From CALECP01 sp964389925 (GTDB lineage Bacteria; Chloroflexota; Anaerolineae; Promineifilales; Promineifilaceae), in the NCBI GenBank assembly GCA_964389925.1, contig CAYMGE010000009.1:1-64000 (forward strand): 64,000 nt of DNA, written 5' to 3'. The notes under the pieces are model-generated. The model did not search any database. It worked only from the letters and a program-made list of their open reading frames with translations, and had not been told where the DNA came from. This document shows positions 31,746 to 40,702 of the stretch, piece by piece. The translations under genes were made by a program, and so were the position numbers. The first letter of the stretch is position 1; each line of letters starts with the position of its first letter.

Positions 31746-33695
31746 ATGCGAAGTAGATTATTTGTTCTATTTGCCCTGCTTGCATTGCTCGTCGTCGCGT
31801 GCGGTGCAGACACAGACCCCGCTACGACTGGTGGGGAAGCAGGTGATGCCGTTGTCATCGCAACCCAAGCCCCAGATATAGACGAAGATACAATAGAAGA
31901 GGTCGCGGAGGCCCCAACTGAAGAACCTGCGGATATGTCAGATGAGGACACGATGGTTGATCCCATCGGGTTTTCTGGTGACATCGCGGTGGCAGGTAGC
32001 TCAACCGTTTTCCCACTGTCAGAGCGCATGAAAGAGCGTTTTGAAGATGATGGCTTCGGTGGGCAGATTACAGTAGACAGTATCGGCTCAGGTGGTGGCT
32101 TTGAACGCTTCTGTGTCGAAGGCGAGTCGGACATCAGCAATGCGTCTCGTCCAATCAAGGCTAGCGAAATTGAGCAGTGTGCTGAAATCGGCCGCAATCC
32201 CATTGAGTTGCGCGTCGGCACCGATGCCCTCGCTGTTGTGGTCAGTTCAGCCAATGACTTTGTTGATGATGTGACGATGGAAGAGTTGGCGATGATCTAC
32301 TCGACGGCCGAGACATGGGCTGACATTCGTAGCGAATGGCCAGACGAGCCAATCCAACGCTTTAGCCCCGGAACTGACAGCGGTACATTCGATTACTTTG
32401 TCGAAGAAGTATTTGACGAAGATGAAGAGCCAATTCTGGCATCAGACAACCTCGAGCTGTCAGAAAATGACAACGTGCTTGTGCAAGGTGTCGATGGTAG
32501 CCCGTATGCAATTGCCTACTTCGGCTACGCCTATTTCCAAGAAAATGCCGACCTACTAAAGCCACTGGCAATTGACGGCGTTGAGCCTAATCAGGAATCA
32601 GTTGATGCCGCGACCTATCCGCTAGCTCGTCCTCTTTACATGTACACCGATGCTGGCATCATGGATGAAAAACCACAGGTCAAAGCATTCGTTCAATACT
32701 TCCTTGAACACGTGAACGAAGAGATCGGTGATGTCGGTTACTTCCCCGCTAGTGATGCAGATTTGCAGGGTGCAATGGACGCAATTATGCACGGCGGGAG
32801 TATGAACGATGGCGAAATGATGGAAGAAGGCGTAATGCTGCCAGCGGTTGACCCCATTGAGTTCTCTGGTGACGTCGCGGTGGCAGGTAGCTCAACGGTA
32901 TTCCCACTATCAGAGCGCATGAAAGAGCGTTTTGAAGATGATGGCTTCGGTGGGCAGATTACAGTAGACAGTATCGGCTCAGGTGGTGGCTTTGAACGCT
33001 TCTGTGTCGAAGGCGAGTCGGACATCAGCAATGCGTCTCGTCCAATCAAGGATAGCGAAATTGAGCAGTGTGCTGAAATCGGCCGAACACCCATCGAATT
33101 CCGCGTCGGCACCGATGCCCTCGCCGTCGTTGTCAGCGCATCAAACGACTTTGTTGATGATGTGACAATGGAAGAGTTGGCGATGATCTACTCGACGGCC
33201 GAGACATGGGCTGACGTTCGTAGCGAATGGCCAGACGAGCCAATCCAACGCTTTAGCCCCGGAACCGACAGCGGCACATTCGATTACTTTATTGAAGAAG
33301 TATTTGACGAAGATGAAGAGCCAATTCTGGCATCAGACAACCTTGAGCTGTCAGAAAATGACAACGTGCTTGTGCAAGGTGTCGATGGCAGCCCGTATGC
33401 AATTGCCTACTTCGGCTACGCATACTATCAAGAAAATGCCGACTTGCTAAAGCCACTGGCAATTGATGGCGTTGAGCCAAGCCAAGAGTCTGTTGATGCG
33501 GCCGAATATCCTCTCGCTCGCCCACTCTACATCTATAGCGACGCTGGCATCATCGCAGACAATCCACAAGTTGGCGCATTTATCAACTACTTCCTAACGA
33601 ACGTCAATGAAGAAATCGTTGATGTCGGTTACTTCCCCGCAGGGCAAGCTGACCTCGATGATGCAATCCAAAAATTGGCAGACGCATTACAGTAG
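31746..33695 (+). CDS. pstS: Phosphate-binding lipoprotein PstS with tandem-duplicated binding domain
   Basis: 649 aa; start at the ATG after GAGGAG. Lipoprotein signal LLALLVVACGAD. Two almost identical PstS domains of about 290 aa follow (repeats 891 bases apart), each with AGSSTVFPLSERM, DSIGSGGGFERFC, EGESDISNASRPI, VGTDALAVVV, FSPGTDSGTFDYF and YAIAYFGYAY. Single-domain PstS is about 300-400 aa, so this is a true internal duplication. Both copies keep the Ser/Thr and Arg-rich phosphate contacts (SRP, TDSGTF). It feeds PstCAB. Confidence 0.93.
   Translation: MRSRLFVLFALLALLVVACGADTDPATTGGEAGDAVVIATQAPDIDEDTIEEVAEAPTEEPADMSDEDTMVDPIGFSGDIAVAGSSTVFPLSERMKERFEDDGFGGQITVDSIGSGGGFERFCVEGESDISNASRPIKASEIEQCAEIGRNPIELRVGTDALAVVVSSANDFVDDVTMEELAMIYSTAETWADIRSEWPDEPIQRFSPGTDSGTFDYFVEEVFDEDEEPILASDNLELSENDNVLVQGVDGSPYAIAYFGYAYFQENADLLKPLAIDGVEPNQESVDAATYPLARPLYMYTDAGIMDEKPQVKAFVQYFLEHVNEEIGDVGYFPASDADLQGAMDAIMHGGSMNDGEMMEEGVMLPAVDPIEFSGDVAVAGSSTVFPLSERMKERFEDDGFGGQITVDSIGSGGGFERFCVEGESDISNASRPIKDSEIEQCAEIGRTPIEFRVGTDALAVVVSASNDFVDDVTMEELAMIYSTAETWADVRSEWPDEPIQRFSPGTDSGTFDYFIEEVFDEDEEPILASDNLELSENDNVLVQGVDGSPYAIAYFGYAYYQENADLLKPLAIDGVEPSQESVDAAEYPLARPLYIYSDAGIIADNPQVGAFINYFLTNVNEEIVDVGYFPAGQADLDDAIQKLADALQ
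31981..33470 (+). repeat. Direct DNA repeat, two copies 891 bases apart, within pstS
   Basis: Copy 1 from about 31966 and copy 2 from about 32857 are near-identical for roughly 600 bases, differing mainly at third codon positions. Similarity falls off towards the C-terminal part of each copy. Confidence 0.85.
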
Positions 33696-33747
33696 AGCAA
33701 TTCACTTGACAGTTTGACCAAACAACTAGACACTTTTGACGATTAAC

Positions 33748-33788
33748 AAAAGGAGAGGCTGGGCGTTTCGCGTCTACCTCTCCTTTTT
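33748..33788 (+). terminator. Terminator/attenuator between pstS and pstC
   Basis: Eleven-base stem AAAAGGAGAGG/CCTCTCCTTTT with a T-rich tail. It would let pstS be made in excess of the permease genes, a common arrangement. Confidence 0.8.
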
Positions 33789-33820
33789 GGGTCAAAATCA
33801 AGCTGAAGAGGAGTAATTTT

Positions 33821-34801
33821 ATGGCAGAAATAACCGCAACACGCGGTCAAGAAGTTGAAATTAACCTAGAGAAGAAACAGCGAACGGGCGAAACAGTCAT
33901 TCAAGGCTTTCTGTTTCTTTGCGGTGCAATTTCGATTCTGACAACAGTTGGAATCGTTTATGTTCTTGGAAAAGAGGCATTGCTATTTTTCCAACTAGAT
34001 GAAGTTTCACTGAGCGCGTTTTTCTCTGGAACAGAGTGGCAGCCAGCGATTGGAAATTTTGGTATCTGGCCGCTCGTCATGTCAACGTTGATGACTAGCA
34101 CGATTGCAATGTTGGTCGCCCTGCCGCTTGGCTTGGCAACAGCGATTTATCTGAGCGAGTATGCGTCACAACGCGCCCGTTCCATCATTAAACCGATTCT
34201 AGAAGTTTTGGCGGGGGTGCCAACCGTTGTCTACGGGTTTTTTGCGCTCACGTTTATGACTCCGCTGTTGCGCGGTATCTTTGGCACAGATGTTGTCAGC
34301 ATTTTCAATACGGCATCGGCCGGTATCGTCGTCGGCATTCTAATCATCCCCCTAGTCAGTTCAATGAGTGAGGATGCGCTCCACGCTGTGCCGAACTCAC
34401 TACGACAGGCGAGTTATGGTTTAGGTGCGACGCGGCTCGAAACCGCGTTACGGGTCGTGCTGCCTTCAGCACTGTCGGGAATCACGGCAGCATTCGTCGT
34501 GGCGATTTCACGCGCTATCGGGGAAACGATGGTTGTGGCGATTGCGGCCGGGTCAGGGCCACGCAACTTTGACAATTGGGGCGCACTGGCAACAGAGACG
34601 AGCCGAACGCCGTTGAATCCGTTTATTTCGGCCGAGACGATGACAGGCCACATTGTCCGCATTAGCGGTGGCGATCTCAGCTATAACTCAGTCGATTACA
34701 ACAGCCTTTTTGCAATTGGCCTGCTCCTATTTGTCATCACGCTGCTGCTCAATATCATGAGTCGTCGCCTCGTGGCACGCTTTCAGGAGGTCTACGAGTA
34801 A
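33821..34801 (+). CDS. pstC: Phosphate ABC transporter permease PstC
   Basis: 326 aa with six predicted helices and the MetI-like permease loop QASYGLGATRLETALRVVLPSALSGI (EAA motif) near residue 200. Upstream AGGAG. GTEWQPAIGNFGIWPLVMSTL is typical of PstC. The stop overlaps the next ATG (TAATG), so pstC and pstA are coupled. Confidence 0.94.
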   Translation: MAEITATRGQEVEINLEKKQRTGETVIQGFLFLCGAISILTTVGIVYVLGKEALLFFQLDEVSLSAFFSGTEWQPAIGNFGIWPLVMSTLMTSTIAMLVALPLGLATAIYLSEYASQRARSIIKPILEVLAGVPTVVYGFFALTFMTPLLRGIFGTDVVSIFNTASAGIVVGILIIPLVSSMSEDALHAVPNSLRQASYGLGATRLETALRVVLPSALSGITAAFVVAISRAIGETMVVAIAAGSGPRNFDNWGALATETSRTPLNPFISAETMTGHIVRISGGDLSYNSVDYNSLFAIGLLLFVITLLLNIMSRRLVARFQEVYE

Positions 34802-36171
34802 TGAGCAACCACGAAAACTATTTTCCAGAGGGGGATGCACTCGCACAGCAGATCAAGCGTCGCCACCAGTTTGGGACAGTAGCACGCACCAGCTTTCTCG
34901 CCTCCACCATCATCGCCATCATTGCGTTGCTGGCACTGCTCTATAACATTCTCAACTCGACATTTGGCTATGTCGCGCTTGAAAACACAGTCGAACCAGC
35001 CACGCTCGTCGCCAATTACTTCACTAACACAGGACGCGAGGTTCCAAATCCCGCACCAGAGCTTGCCGCTATGCCAAAGCAAGAGCTTATTGCCGTGCTT
35101 GCGTCAAACATTCGCCCGCAGCGCGGTCGTGCGCTTGAGTTAGAAGGGCGTTTCCTTGAAGATCAACTTGTTTTCTTATCGCAAGAGCAGTACGACAACA
35201 TTTGTAATCGCCCAGACCCACGTGAAGGATGTTCTGATCCTGTGCGCGAGCGTGGAAACGTTTTGGAGCTTATCAACATCGAGCTGGTTGAGCCGCGTGT
35301 GCAAGAGACATGGACATTTGTAGAGTCATTGCGGAGTGGGGATGAGATTAAGGCGTATTCGGCCGAAAAATATCCCAACGCCCACGTCGAATTCCGTTCA
35401 TGGCTCACGAGTGAGTTTGTCACTAACCCACAGTCAAGCGTCGCCGAAATCGCCGGCGTTCGCACCGCTATTCTTGGCACGCTCGGCGTGATCTTTGTCA
35501 CGATGGCATTCTCTTTCCCTGTTGGCGTAGGGGCCGCCATCTATCTCGAAGAGTATGCAGACAGAACGAGCCGCTTTAACCAAATCATTCAAACAAACAT
35601 CGCTAATCTTGCGGGCGTTCCCTCGATTATTTACGGGATGCTCGGTCTCGCTATCTTTGTGCGGACATTAGGCTTTTTCACAAGTGGTGACGCATTTGGA
35701 GAGGGTGCGCCTAACGGCCGAACAATTCTCTCCGCAGGCCTGACGCTCGGTTTACTCATCTTGCCCATCATCATCATCAACGCGCAGGAAGCAATTCGCG
35801 CCGTGCCAAGTTCGTTACGCCAAGCGAGCTATGGATTGGGTGCAACAAAGTGGCAGACGACATGGAACCACGTGTTGCCCAACGCGCTGCCGGGCATCTT
35901 GACCGGCGCAATTTTGTCGATGTCGCGTGCGATTGGTGAAACAGCCCCACTCGTCGTCGTCGGTGCATCAACCGCCATTTCGGTTGATCCCACAGGCCCC
36001 TTCTCAAAATTCACCGTACTGCCTATTCAAATTTATGAATGGACAGCACGACCACAAGCAGAATTTCAAAATATCGCGGCAGCAGCAATCGTCGTGCTGC
36101 TCGTTTTATTGCTTACACTCAATGCGACGGCCATTCTACTGCGGAATCGGTTTAGCAAGCAGTTAGCATAG
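34801..36171 (+). CDS. pstA: Phosphate ABC transporter permease PstA, with enlarged periplasmic loop
   Basis: 456 aa against about 280-300 for most PstA. One helix at about 31-50, then a region of about 165 residues (51-215) outside the membrane, then the normal five-helix permease core from about 218 (LPNALPGILTGAILSMSRAIGET, with EAA loop QASYGLGATKWQTTW). The extra segment contains two Cys (about 137 and 145, NICNRPDPREGCSDP) that could form a disulfide. It may dock the double-domain PstS (inference). Confidence 0.92.
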   Translation: MSNHENYFPEGDALAQQIKRRHQFGTVARTSFLASTIIAIIALLALLYNILNSTFGYVALENTVEPATLVANYFTNTGREVPNPAPELAAMPKQELIAVLASNIRPQRGRALELEGRFLEDQLVFLSQEQYDNICNRPDPREGCSDPVRERGNVLELINIELVEPRVQETWTFVESLRSGDEIKAYSAEKYPNAHVEFRSWLTSEFVTNPQSSVAEIAGVRTAILGTLGVIFVTMAFSFPVGVGAAIYLEEYADRTSRFNQIIQTNIANLAGVPSIIYGMLGLAIFVRTLGFFTSGDAFGEGAPNGRTILSAGLTLGLLILPIIIINAQEAIRAVPSSLRQASYGLGATKWQTTWNHVLPNALPGILTGAILSMSRAIGETAPLVVVGASTAISVDPTGPFSKFTVLPIQIYEWTARPQAEFQNIAAAAIVVLLVLLLTLNATAILLRNRFSKQLA

Positions 36172-36180
36172 AGGTTACAA

Positions 36181-37053
36181 ATGGCAGAGCAACAATTACA
36201 CAGAGTGAGACAAGGAACCGATCTGCGAATGCAGGCGAATGGAAAAGGGGATGGGCCTAAGAATGCAATGGAACTAAAGCAAACAGATGTAAAGACCGTT
36301 CTCGAGGCACGTAACGTTAACGTCTATTATGGCGATTTTCATGCGGTCAAAGATGTTGATCTTAGCATTGCGGAAAATAAAATTACTGCCTTAATCGGCC
36401 CCTCTGGCTGTGGTAAAAGCACCGTCTTGCGCGTGTTTAATCGGATGAACGATTTGATCCCGATTGCGCGTGTTGAGGGGCAACTGCTCTATCACGGCCG
36501 AGATCTCTATGCTAAAAATGTTGACCCAGTTGAAGTGCGTCGGCGCATTGGGATGGTTTTTCAAAAGCCAAACCCATTTCCAAAAAGCATTTACGACAAC
36601 GTAGCGTGGGGCGCAAAGATCAATGGCTTCAGAGGCAACATGGATGAATTGGTCGAGCAATCGCTACGAAGCGCGGCTCTGTGGGATGAGGTCAAAGACA
36701 AGCTGACGCAAAGTGGTCTCTCGCTTTCAGGCGGACAGCAGCAACGCCTCTGCATTGCGCGGGCGATTGCGATTAAGCCAGATGTGATCTTGATGGATGA
36801 GCCATGTTCCGCCCTCGACCCAATTGCAACGCTGCGAATTGAAGAACTGTTGCAAGAGCTAAAGAAAGAGTACACGATTGCGATTGTGACCCACAATATG
36901 CAGCAGGCGGCACGTGCATCTGACTACACGGCCGTTTTCTATGTCAATAACAATCGGACGGGTTACCTGCTCGAATATGGCACAACGGCGCAGTTGTTCA
37001 CCAATCCAGCGAACAGCTTAACGGAAGACTATATTACAGGTCGTTTTGGATAG
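36181..37053 (+). CDS. pstB: Phosphate ABC transporter ATP-binding protein PstB
   Basis: 290 aa. Walker A GPSGCGKST, Q loop MVFQKPNPFP (the PstB form), signature LSGGQQQRLCIARAIA, Walker B VILMDEPCSALDP, H loop IVTHNMQQA, ending LTEDYITGRFG as in PstB. The N-terminal 35 residues are longer than usual and low in complexity; a start at MELKQTD (Met30) is possible. No phoU follows. Confidence 0.94.
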   Translation: MAEQQLHRVRQGTDLRMQANGKGDGPKNAMELKQTDVKTVLEARNVNVYYGDFHAVKDVDLSIAENKITALIGPSGCGKSTVLRVFNRMNDLIPIARVEGQLLYHGRDLYAKNVDPVEVRRRIGMVFQKPNPFPKSIYDNVAWGAKINGFRGNMDELVEQSLRSAALWDEVKDKLTQSGLSLSGGQQQRLCIARAIAIKPDVILMDEPCSALDPIATLRIEELLQELKKEYTIAIVTHNMQQAARASDYTAVFYVNNNRTGYLLEYGTTAQLFTNPANSLTEDYITGRFG

Positions 37054-37139
37054 AAGTATGAAGGAAGAGTGGCATCCTATCTTTTTGCTTAGCTTGTGTC
37101 ACCTTGTTCATGATAATTATGGAGTTAAATGTTTGAGCT

Positions 37140-37550
37140 ATGAAAAGAAAAGTTTTGTTTCTTTGCACAGGTAACTCTTGTCGCAGTCAGATGGGTGAGG
37201 CGTTGGTCAACCATCTGAAAGGCGAAATATGGGAAGCATACTCGGCCGGCACACGCCCCTCTGGCTACGTCCACCCATTGGCAATTCGCGCCTTGAAAGA
37301 GATCAACGTTCCAATCGGCGAACTGAGTAGCAAAACACCTGACGCTCTACGAGATATTCAGTTTGATCGCGTCTATACGGTGTGTGGGAGTGCGGCCGAA
37401 GATTGCCCTGTTTGGCTGCGTGAGGGAGAAGTATTGCACGTGCCGTTTGATGATCCGGCCGATGCAGAGGGAACAGTTGAGGAAAAATTCGCCGTCTTTG
37501 CGCGTGTGCGGGATGAAATAATTGCTCAGATCGTCGAACAATTATCGTAA
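37140..37550 (+). CDS. arsC: Arsenate reductase, thioredoxin-coupled LMW-PTP type
   Basis: 136 aa. P-loop CTGNSCRSQMGEA (Cys9, Cys13) plus the redox pair Cys82 and Cys89 in VYTVCGSAAEDCPVW, which is the three-Cys scheme of Staphylococcus-type ArsC. It reduces arsenate to arsenite. Placed 86 bases after pstB, likely to deal with arsenate entering through the Pst transporter. No arsenite efflux gene or ArsR is visible. Confidence 0.88.
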   Translation: MKRKVLFLCTGNSCRSQMGEALVNHLKGEIWEAYSAGTRPSGYVHPLAIRALKEINVPIGELSSKTPDALRDIQFDRVYTVCGSAAEDCPVWLREGEVLHVPFDDPADAEGTVEEKFAVFARVRDEIIAQIVEQLS

Positions 37551-37584
37551 CATACTTTTTGCGGCATTCGATAGAACCACAAAA

Positions 37585-37616
37585 AGCGCGGCAAAGTCCC
37601 AAATGGGAGCCGCGCT
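37585..37616 (-). terminator. Terminator of the 42-aa membrane peptide gene
   Basis: Stem AGCGCGGC/GCCGCGCT followed on the minus strand by TTTTTG. It may also slow transcripts from arsC on the plus strand. Confidence 0.7.
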
Positions 37617-37643
37617 CTCCTAGCTTCTAAACTACAAAATTTA

Positions 37644-37772
37644 TCAATTCTTCCGTACAGGAATAGGCTGTGGTTTTGGCTGCTTATCTAGCTGCTCCTT
37701 AACCAACTTTGGAACTAAAACTGCTGCTAATGCTGCGGCCGCCAATCCGATAACGAAGCTCATCAAAATCAT
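37644..37772 (-). CDS. 42-aa single-pass membrane peptide
   Basis: Too short for usual gene finders. ATG at 37772 with AGGA eight bases upstream. It begins MILMSFVIGLAAAALAAVLV, a membrane helix, then a basic/Pro-rich tail (PKLVKEQLDKQPKPQPIPVR). It is followed at 27 bases by a good terminator and carries one CGGCCG. A second ATG at 37763 is possible. The function is unknown. Confidence 0.65.
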   Translation of the reverse strand: MILMSFVIGLAAAALAAVLVPKLVKEQLDKQPKPQPIPVRKN

Positions 37773-37885
37773 GACGTTAATCCTGTAAATATCAACTCAA
37801 TAATCAGTCTGAATCATAGATCGCAAAAGTAAGAACAACGTGTGTGCAGTATATATAATTGGACAGTTCCCGTAAAGCCCTAAAT

Positions 37886-39007
37886 TTACTTCTCACTAAA
37901 GTCAATTTTGCTGCCTTTGTGCTGATAGATTTCGGCAATCGCGCGGTCGCGGAGCTGACCACAGCCAGCTTGGATGTCAATGCCGCGCCGCACGCGCACG
38001 GTGCTGCTCACGCCGTATTCAGCCAGCTTTGCTTGGAAGTCGTTGACACGCTCACGTGAGGAGGGATTGCCAGTGAAGCCACCTGTTGGATTGAGGGGGA
38101 TGAGATTGACGTGGCAGAGCATTCCTGTAAGCAGTTCTCCAAGCGCAATTGCTTGCTCAATCGTATCGTTCTCTCCGTTGATTAATGCCCATTCAAATGT
38201 TAGGCGGCGGCCTGTTTTCTCAATGTAATAGTGACAAGCATCGATGAGATCAGCGATTTTCCAGCGGCGATTGACAGGGAGTAGTTTGCCGCGTTCTTCA
38301 TCTGTGGCAGCATGGAGTGAGATAGCAAGAGGCGTTTGGCGTTGTTCGTCGGCATATCTGCGGATGGCAGGGACGAGGCCGACGGTCGAGATTGTGATTT
38401 TGCGTGCGCCGAGATTGATGCCGTTCTCGGCCGTAACACGATCAAGCGCAGCAATCGTATTGTTATAGTTGTGGAGCGGCTCGCCCATGCCCATCATGAC
38501 GATGTTGGTGATGTGTTTGTTTTTGTGGGCGAGTTCTCGGCCGAAATGCGTCACCTGCGCGACAATTTCCCCAACGCTGAGATTACGATAGAAGCCCATT
38601 TGTCCCGTCGCACAAAAGACGCAGTTCATCGCACAGCCCGCCTGTGTGCTAATGCAGATCGTCTGACGTTTGTCATAGCCCATCAATACCGTCTCAATTA
38701 GCTGACCGTCGGGGAGCTGAAATAGCTTTTTGACTGTTTGCTCATCGCTGGAATGTTGAACAAGGACGGGTGTCAGCGTAGAGAGTGTCGCAGACTGATT
38801 TAGCGTTGCCCGCAGCGATTTTGGTAGATTTGTCATCTCATCGAACGTTTGGGCAAAGTTGACATATAGCCACTCCCAGATTTGCCGAGCGCGGTATTTT
38901 GGTTGACCGAGTTGTTTAACAAAATTAGTCAACTCTTCGAGCGACAAATCATAGAGACTCGGCCGTTGGTCTGTCTGCGTGAGTGAAAGGGGGATATTCT
39001 GCGTCAT
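37886..39007 (-). CDS. rlmN: Dual-specificity 23S rRNA/tRNA adenine-C2 methyltransferase RlmN
   Basis: 373 aa from the ATG at 39007 (MTQNIPLSLTQTDQRPSLYD); the frame runs 89 codons further but that part overlaps the HAD gene and is not RlmN. Radical-SAM cluster CAMNCVFC (CX3CX2C), MGMGEPLHNY, ISTVGLVPAI, LAISLHAA, PLNPTGGF and the C-terminal Cys in IDIQAGCGQLR (methyl-carrying/resolving pair). Usual length. Confidence 0.95.
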   Translation of the reverse strand: MTQNIPLSLTQTDQRPSLYDLSLEELTNFVKQLGQPKYRARQIWEWLYVNFAQTFDEMTNLPKSLRATLNQSATLSTLTPVLVQHSSDEQTVKKLFQLPDGQLIETVLMGYDKRQTICISTQAGCAMNCVFCATGQMGFYRNLSVGEIVAQVTHFGRELAHKNKHITNIVMMGMGEPLHNYNNTIAALDRVTAENGINLGARKITISTVGLVPAIRRYADEQRQTPLAISLHAATDEERGKLLPVNRRWKIADLIDACHYYIEKTGRRLTFEWALINGENDTIEQAIALGELLTGMLCHVNLIPLNPTGGFTGNPSSRERVNDFQAKLAEYGVSSTVRVRRGIDIQAGCGQLRDRAIAEIYQHKGSKIDFSEK

Positions 39008-39029
39008 GAGAAAACAAACACAAGCCGTT

Positions 39030-39866
39030 CTATTGATTGCGGAGCGCGTCGTAGAGCGCGGCGATATTCGGGAGGATGTGTGTAGGCTGTATGGAAGCTG
39101 TTGTAGCCTCCTCATAGGTGGCGATGCCAGAGAGAACGAGGAGCGAAGGCAGCCCCGCATTGTGTGCGCCCACGATGTCGGTGTTGAGGCGGTCACCGAC
39201 CATAATTGTTGTGGTAGGGTCAGCATTGAGGCGGCGGACAGCTTCATCAAAAATGTAGCGTTCGGGCTTGCCAATGATGGTCGGTGTCACGCCTGTGCTG
39301 AGTTCGACGACGGCGATCAGTGCGCCTGCGCCGGGCAATCGGCCGATTTCGCTCGGAAAATTCACATCGGGATTGCTGCCAATAAAGCGTGCGCCCTGAT
39401 TGACATAGTAGGTTGCTGCGGCGAGATCAGCGTAAGTCACAGATGGGGTGAGGCCAACAACGACAATTTCGGCCGCGTCCAATTCCCCTTTAATATCACT
39501 TGGTTGTCGAATTGCGTTGAACTGCCCTTGTTGATTGATAACGTGTAAACCATGTTTGCGAATGCCTTGATGCAGGCCATCGCCACCTACAACATAGACT
39601 GACGTGCCTTTGGGATAGTTTTGGGCGAGATAGGTCGCGGTGGTTTCGGCCGAGCTTAATATCTGCCACTCTGCGACAGGCACACCTAGCTTTGCCAGCT
39701 TCTCAACGTATTGCGCTGGCGTTTTCGACGCATTGTTGGTCGCCATCACATGCCCGATGCCACGCTCGCGCAGCAGCCCAAACAGATCGGCGAGCTTTTC
39801 CATCGGCTCCATCCCGCGCCACAGCACGCCATCCATATCAAAAATAAAGTTTCTGTATATTTGCAT
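39030..39866 (-). CDS. HAD-superfamily IIA phosphatase (NagD-like)
   Basis: 278 aa. Motif I FDMDGVLWRG, motif II VMATNNASK, cap domain with a Gly-rich VVVGLTPSVTYADLA, motif III/IV IGKPERYIFDEA and VGDRLNTDIVGAHNAGL. Sugar phosphatase, phosphoglycolate phosphatase or p-nitrophenyl phosphatase; substrate not determined. 22 bases upstream of rlmN on the same strand, so probably one transcript. Confidence 0.88.
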   Translation of the reverse strand: MQIYRNFIFDMDGVLWRGMEPMEKLADLFGLLRERGIGHVMATNNASKTPAQYVEKLAKLGVPVAEWQILSSAETTATYLAQNYPKGTSVYVVGGDGLHQGIRKHGLHVINQQGQFNAIRQPSDIKGELDAAEIVVVGLTPSVTYADLAAATYYVNQGARFIGSNPDVNFPSEIGRLPGAGALIAVVELSTGVTPTIIGKPERYIFDEAVRRLNADPTTTIMVGDRLNTDIVGAHNAGLPSLLVLSGIATYEEATTASIQPTHILPNIAALYDALRNQ

Positions 39867-39906
39867 AGAGTACGATAATTGTACCGAAAGCGTTGCATTG
39901 GTGCGA

Positions 39907-39934
39907 TTGGAGCGTTATTAACGGCTGGTATAAT
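39907..39934 (+). promoter_or_regulatory. Promoter of the glycosyltransferase run
   Basis: TTGGAG, 16-base spacer, extended -10 TGG TATAAT, 42 bases ahead of the ATG at 39976. Confidence 0.6.
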
Positions 39935-39975
39935 CACCAGTTCTTTGAAACCTCAATACTCTGTAGAGAAAATTA

Positions 39976-40683
39976 ATGATTGAAAAACAAGATTTGACCG
40001 TTTCAGTGATTGTTCCGGTCTACAACGAATATGAAACTGTGCGTGATGCCATTCAACTGGTGCTGGAGCATGGTCGCTCAGATGAAATCATTATCGTGGA
40101 TGATGGTTCAACCGATGGAACTCGTGACCTTTATCCCGAAATCGAAGGATATAGCGACAAAATCAAAATCTTTTATCATGATGAGAACAAAGGCAAGGGA
40201 GCGGCCGTTATCTATGGCTTTTCCAAAGCGACGAGCGATGTTTTTTTGATCCAAGACGCTGACCTGGAATATGACCCTCGTGACTATGACGCGCTGCTTG
40301 ATCCTATTGAACACGGCCGAGCAGATGTTGTCTATGGCTCACGCTTGCGCGGCGGTCCGACAAAGGCGATGTTTTTCTGGCACATGGTCGGCAATAAGTT
40401 TCTTACATTGATTACAAACCTACTTTACAACGCTATTCTGACCGACATGGAAACTTGTTACAAGGTTTTCCGTCGTGAGGTGGTTCAAGGTCTCAACTTA
40501 AAGTCCCGTGGTTTTGAGTTCGAGCCAGAAATCACCTCAAAAGTGCTAAAACGGGGCTATCGTATCTACGAGATTCCAATTTCTTATTACGGCCGTGAGT
40601 TCGATGAAGGCAAGAAAATCAGCCCATTAAAAGACGGTCCACGTGCGCTCTGGGCCTTGATTAAGTATCGTTTTGTAGATTGA
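39976..40683 (+). CDS. Family 2 glycosyltransferase, dolichol/polyprenyl-phosphate mannosyltransferase-like
   Basis: 235 aa: SVIVPVYNEYETV, IIIVDDGSTDGT, GKGAAVIYGF, FLIQDADLEYDP, VVYGSRLRGG and a C-terminal FEFEPEITSKVLKRGYRIYEIPI. This is the DPM1-like clade, which makes polyprenyl-phosphate sugars. No membrane helices. It provides the donor for a GT-C enzyme such as the next gene. Confidence 0.88.
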   Translation: MIEKQDLTVSVIVPVYNEYETVRDAIQLVLEHGRSDEIIIVDDGSTDGTRDLYPEIEGYSDKIKIFYHDENKGKGAAVIYGFSKATSDVFLIQDADLEYDPRDYDALLDPIEHGRADVVYGSRLRGGPTKAMFFWHMVGNKFLTLITNLLYNAILTDMETCYKVFRREVVQGLNLKSRGFEFEPEITSKVLKRGYRIYEIPISYYGREFDEGKKISPLKDGPRALWALIKYRFVD

Positions 40684-40702
40684 TGACCCTTATCGGCCTG
40701 AG

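Noticed and set aside
31981..33470. pstS duplication as an assembly error
   Set aside because: The copies differ at many third positions and diverge at their 3' ends, and the frame is continuous; this looks real, though read data would settle it.
37886..39274. Long form of RlmN starting at 39274
   Set aside because: The first 89 residues overlap the HAD gene, look like shadow sequence and are not part of the RlmN family.
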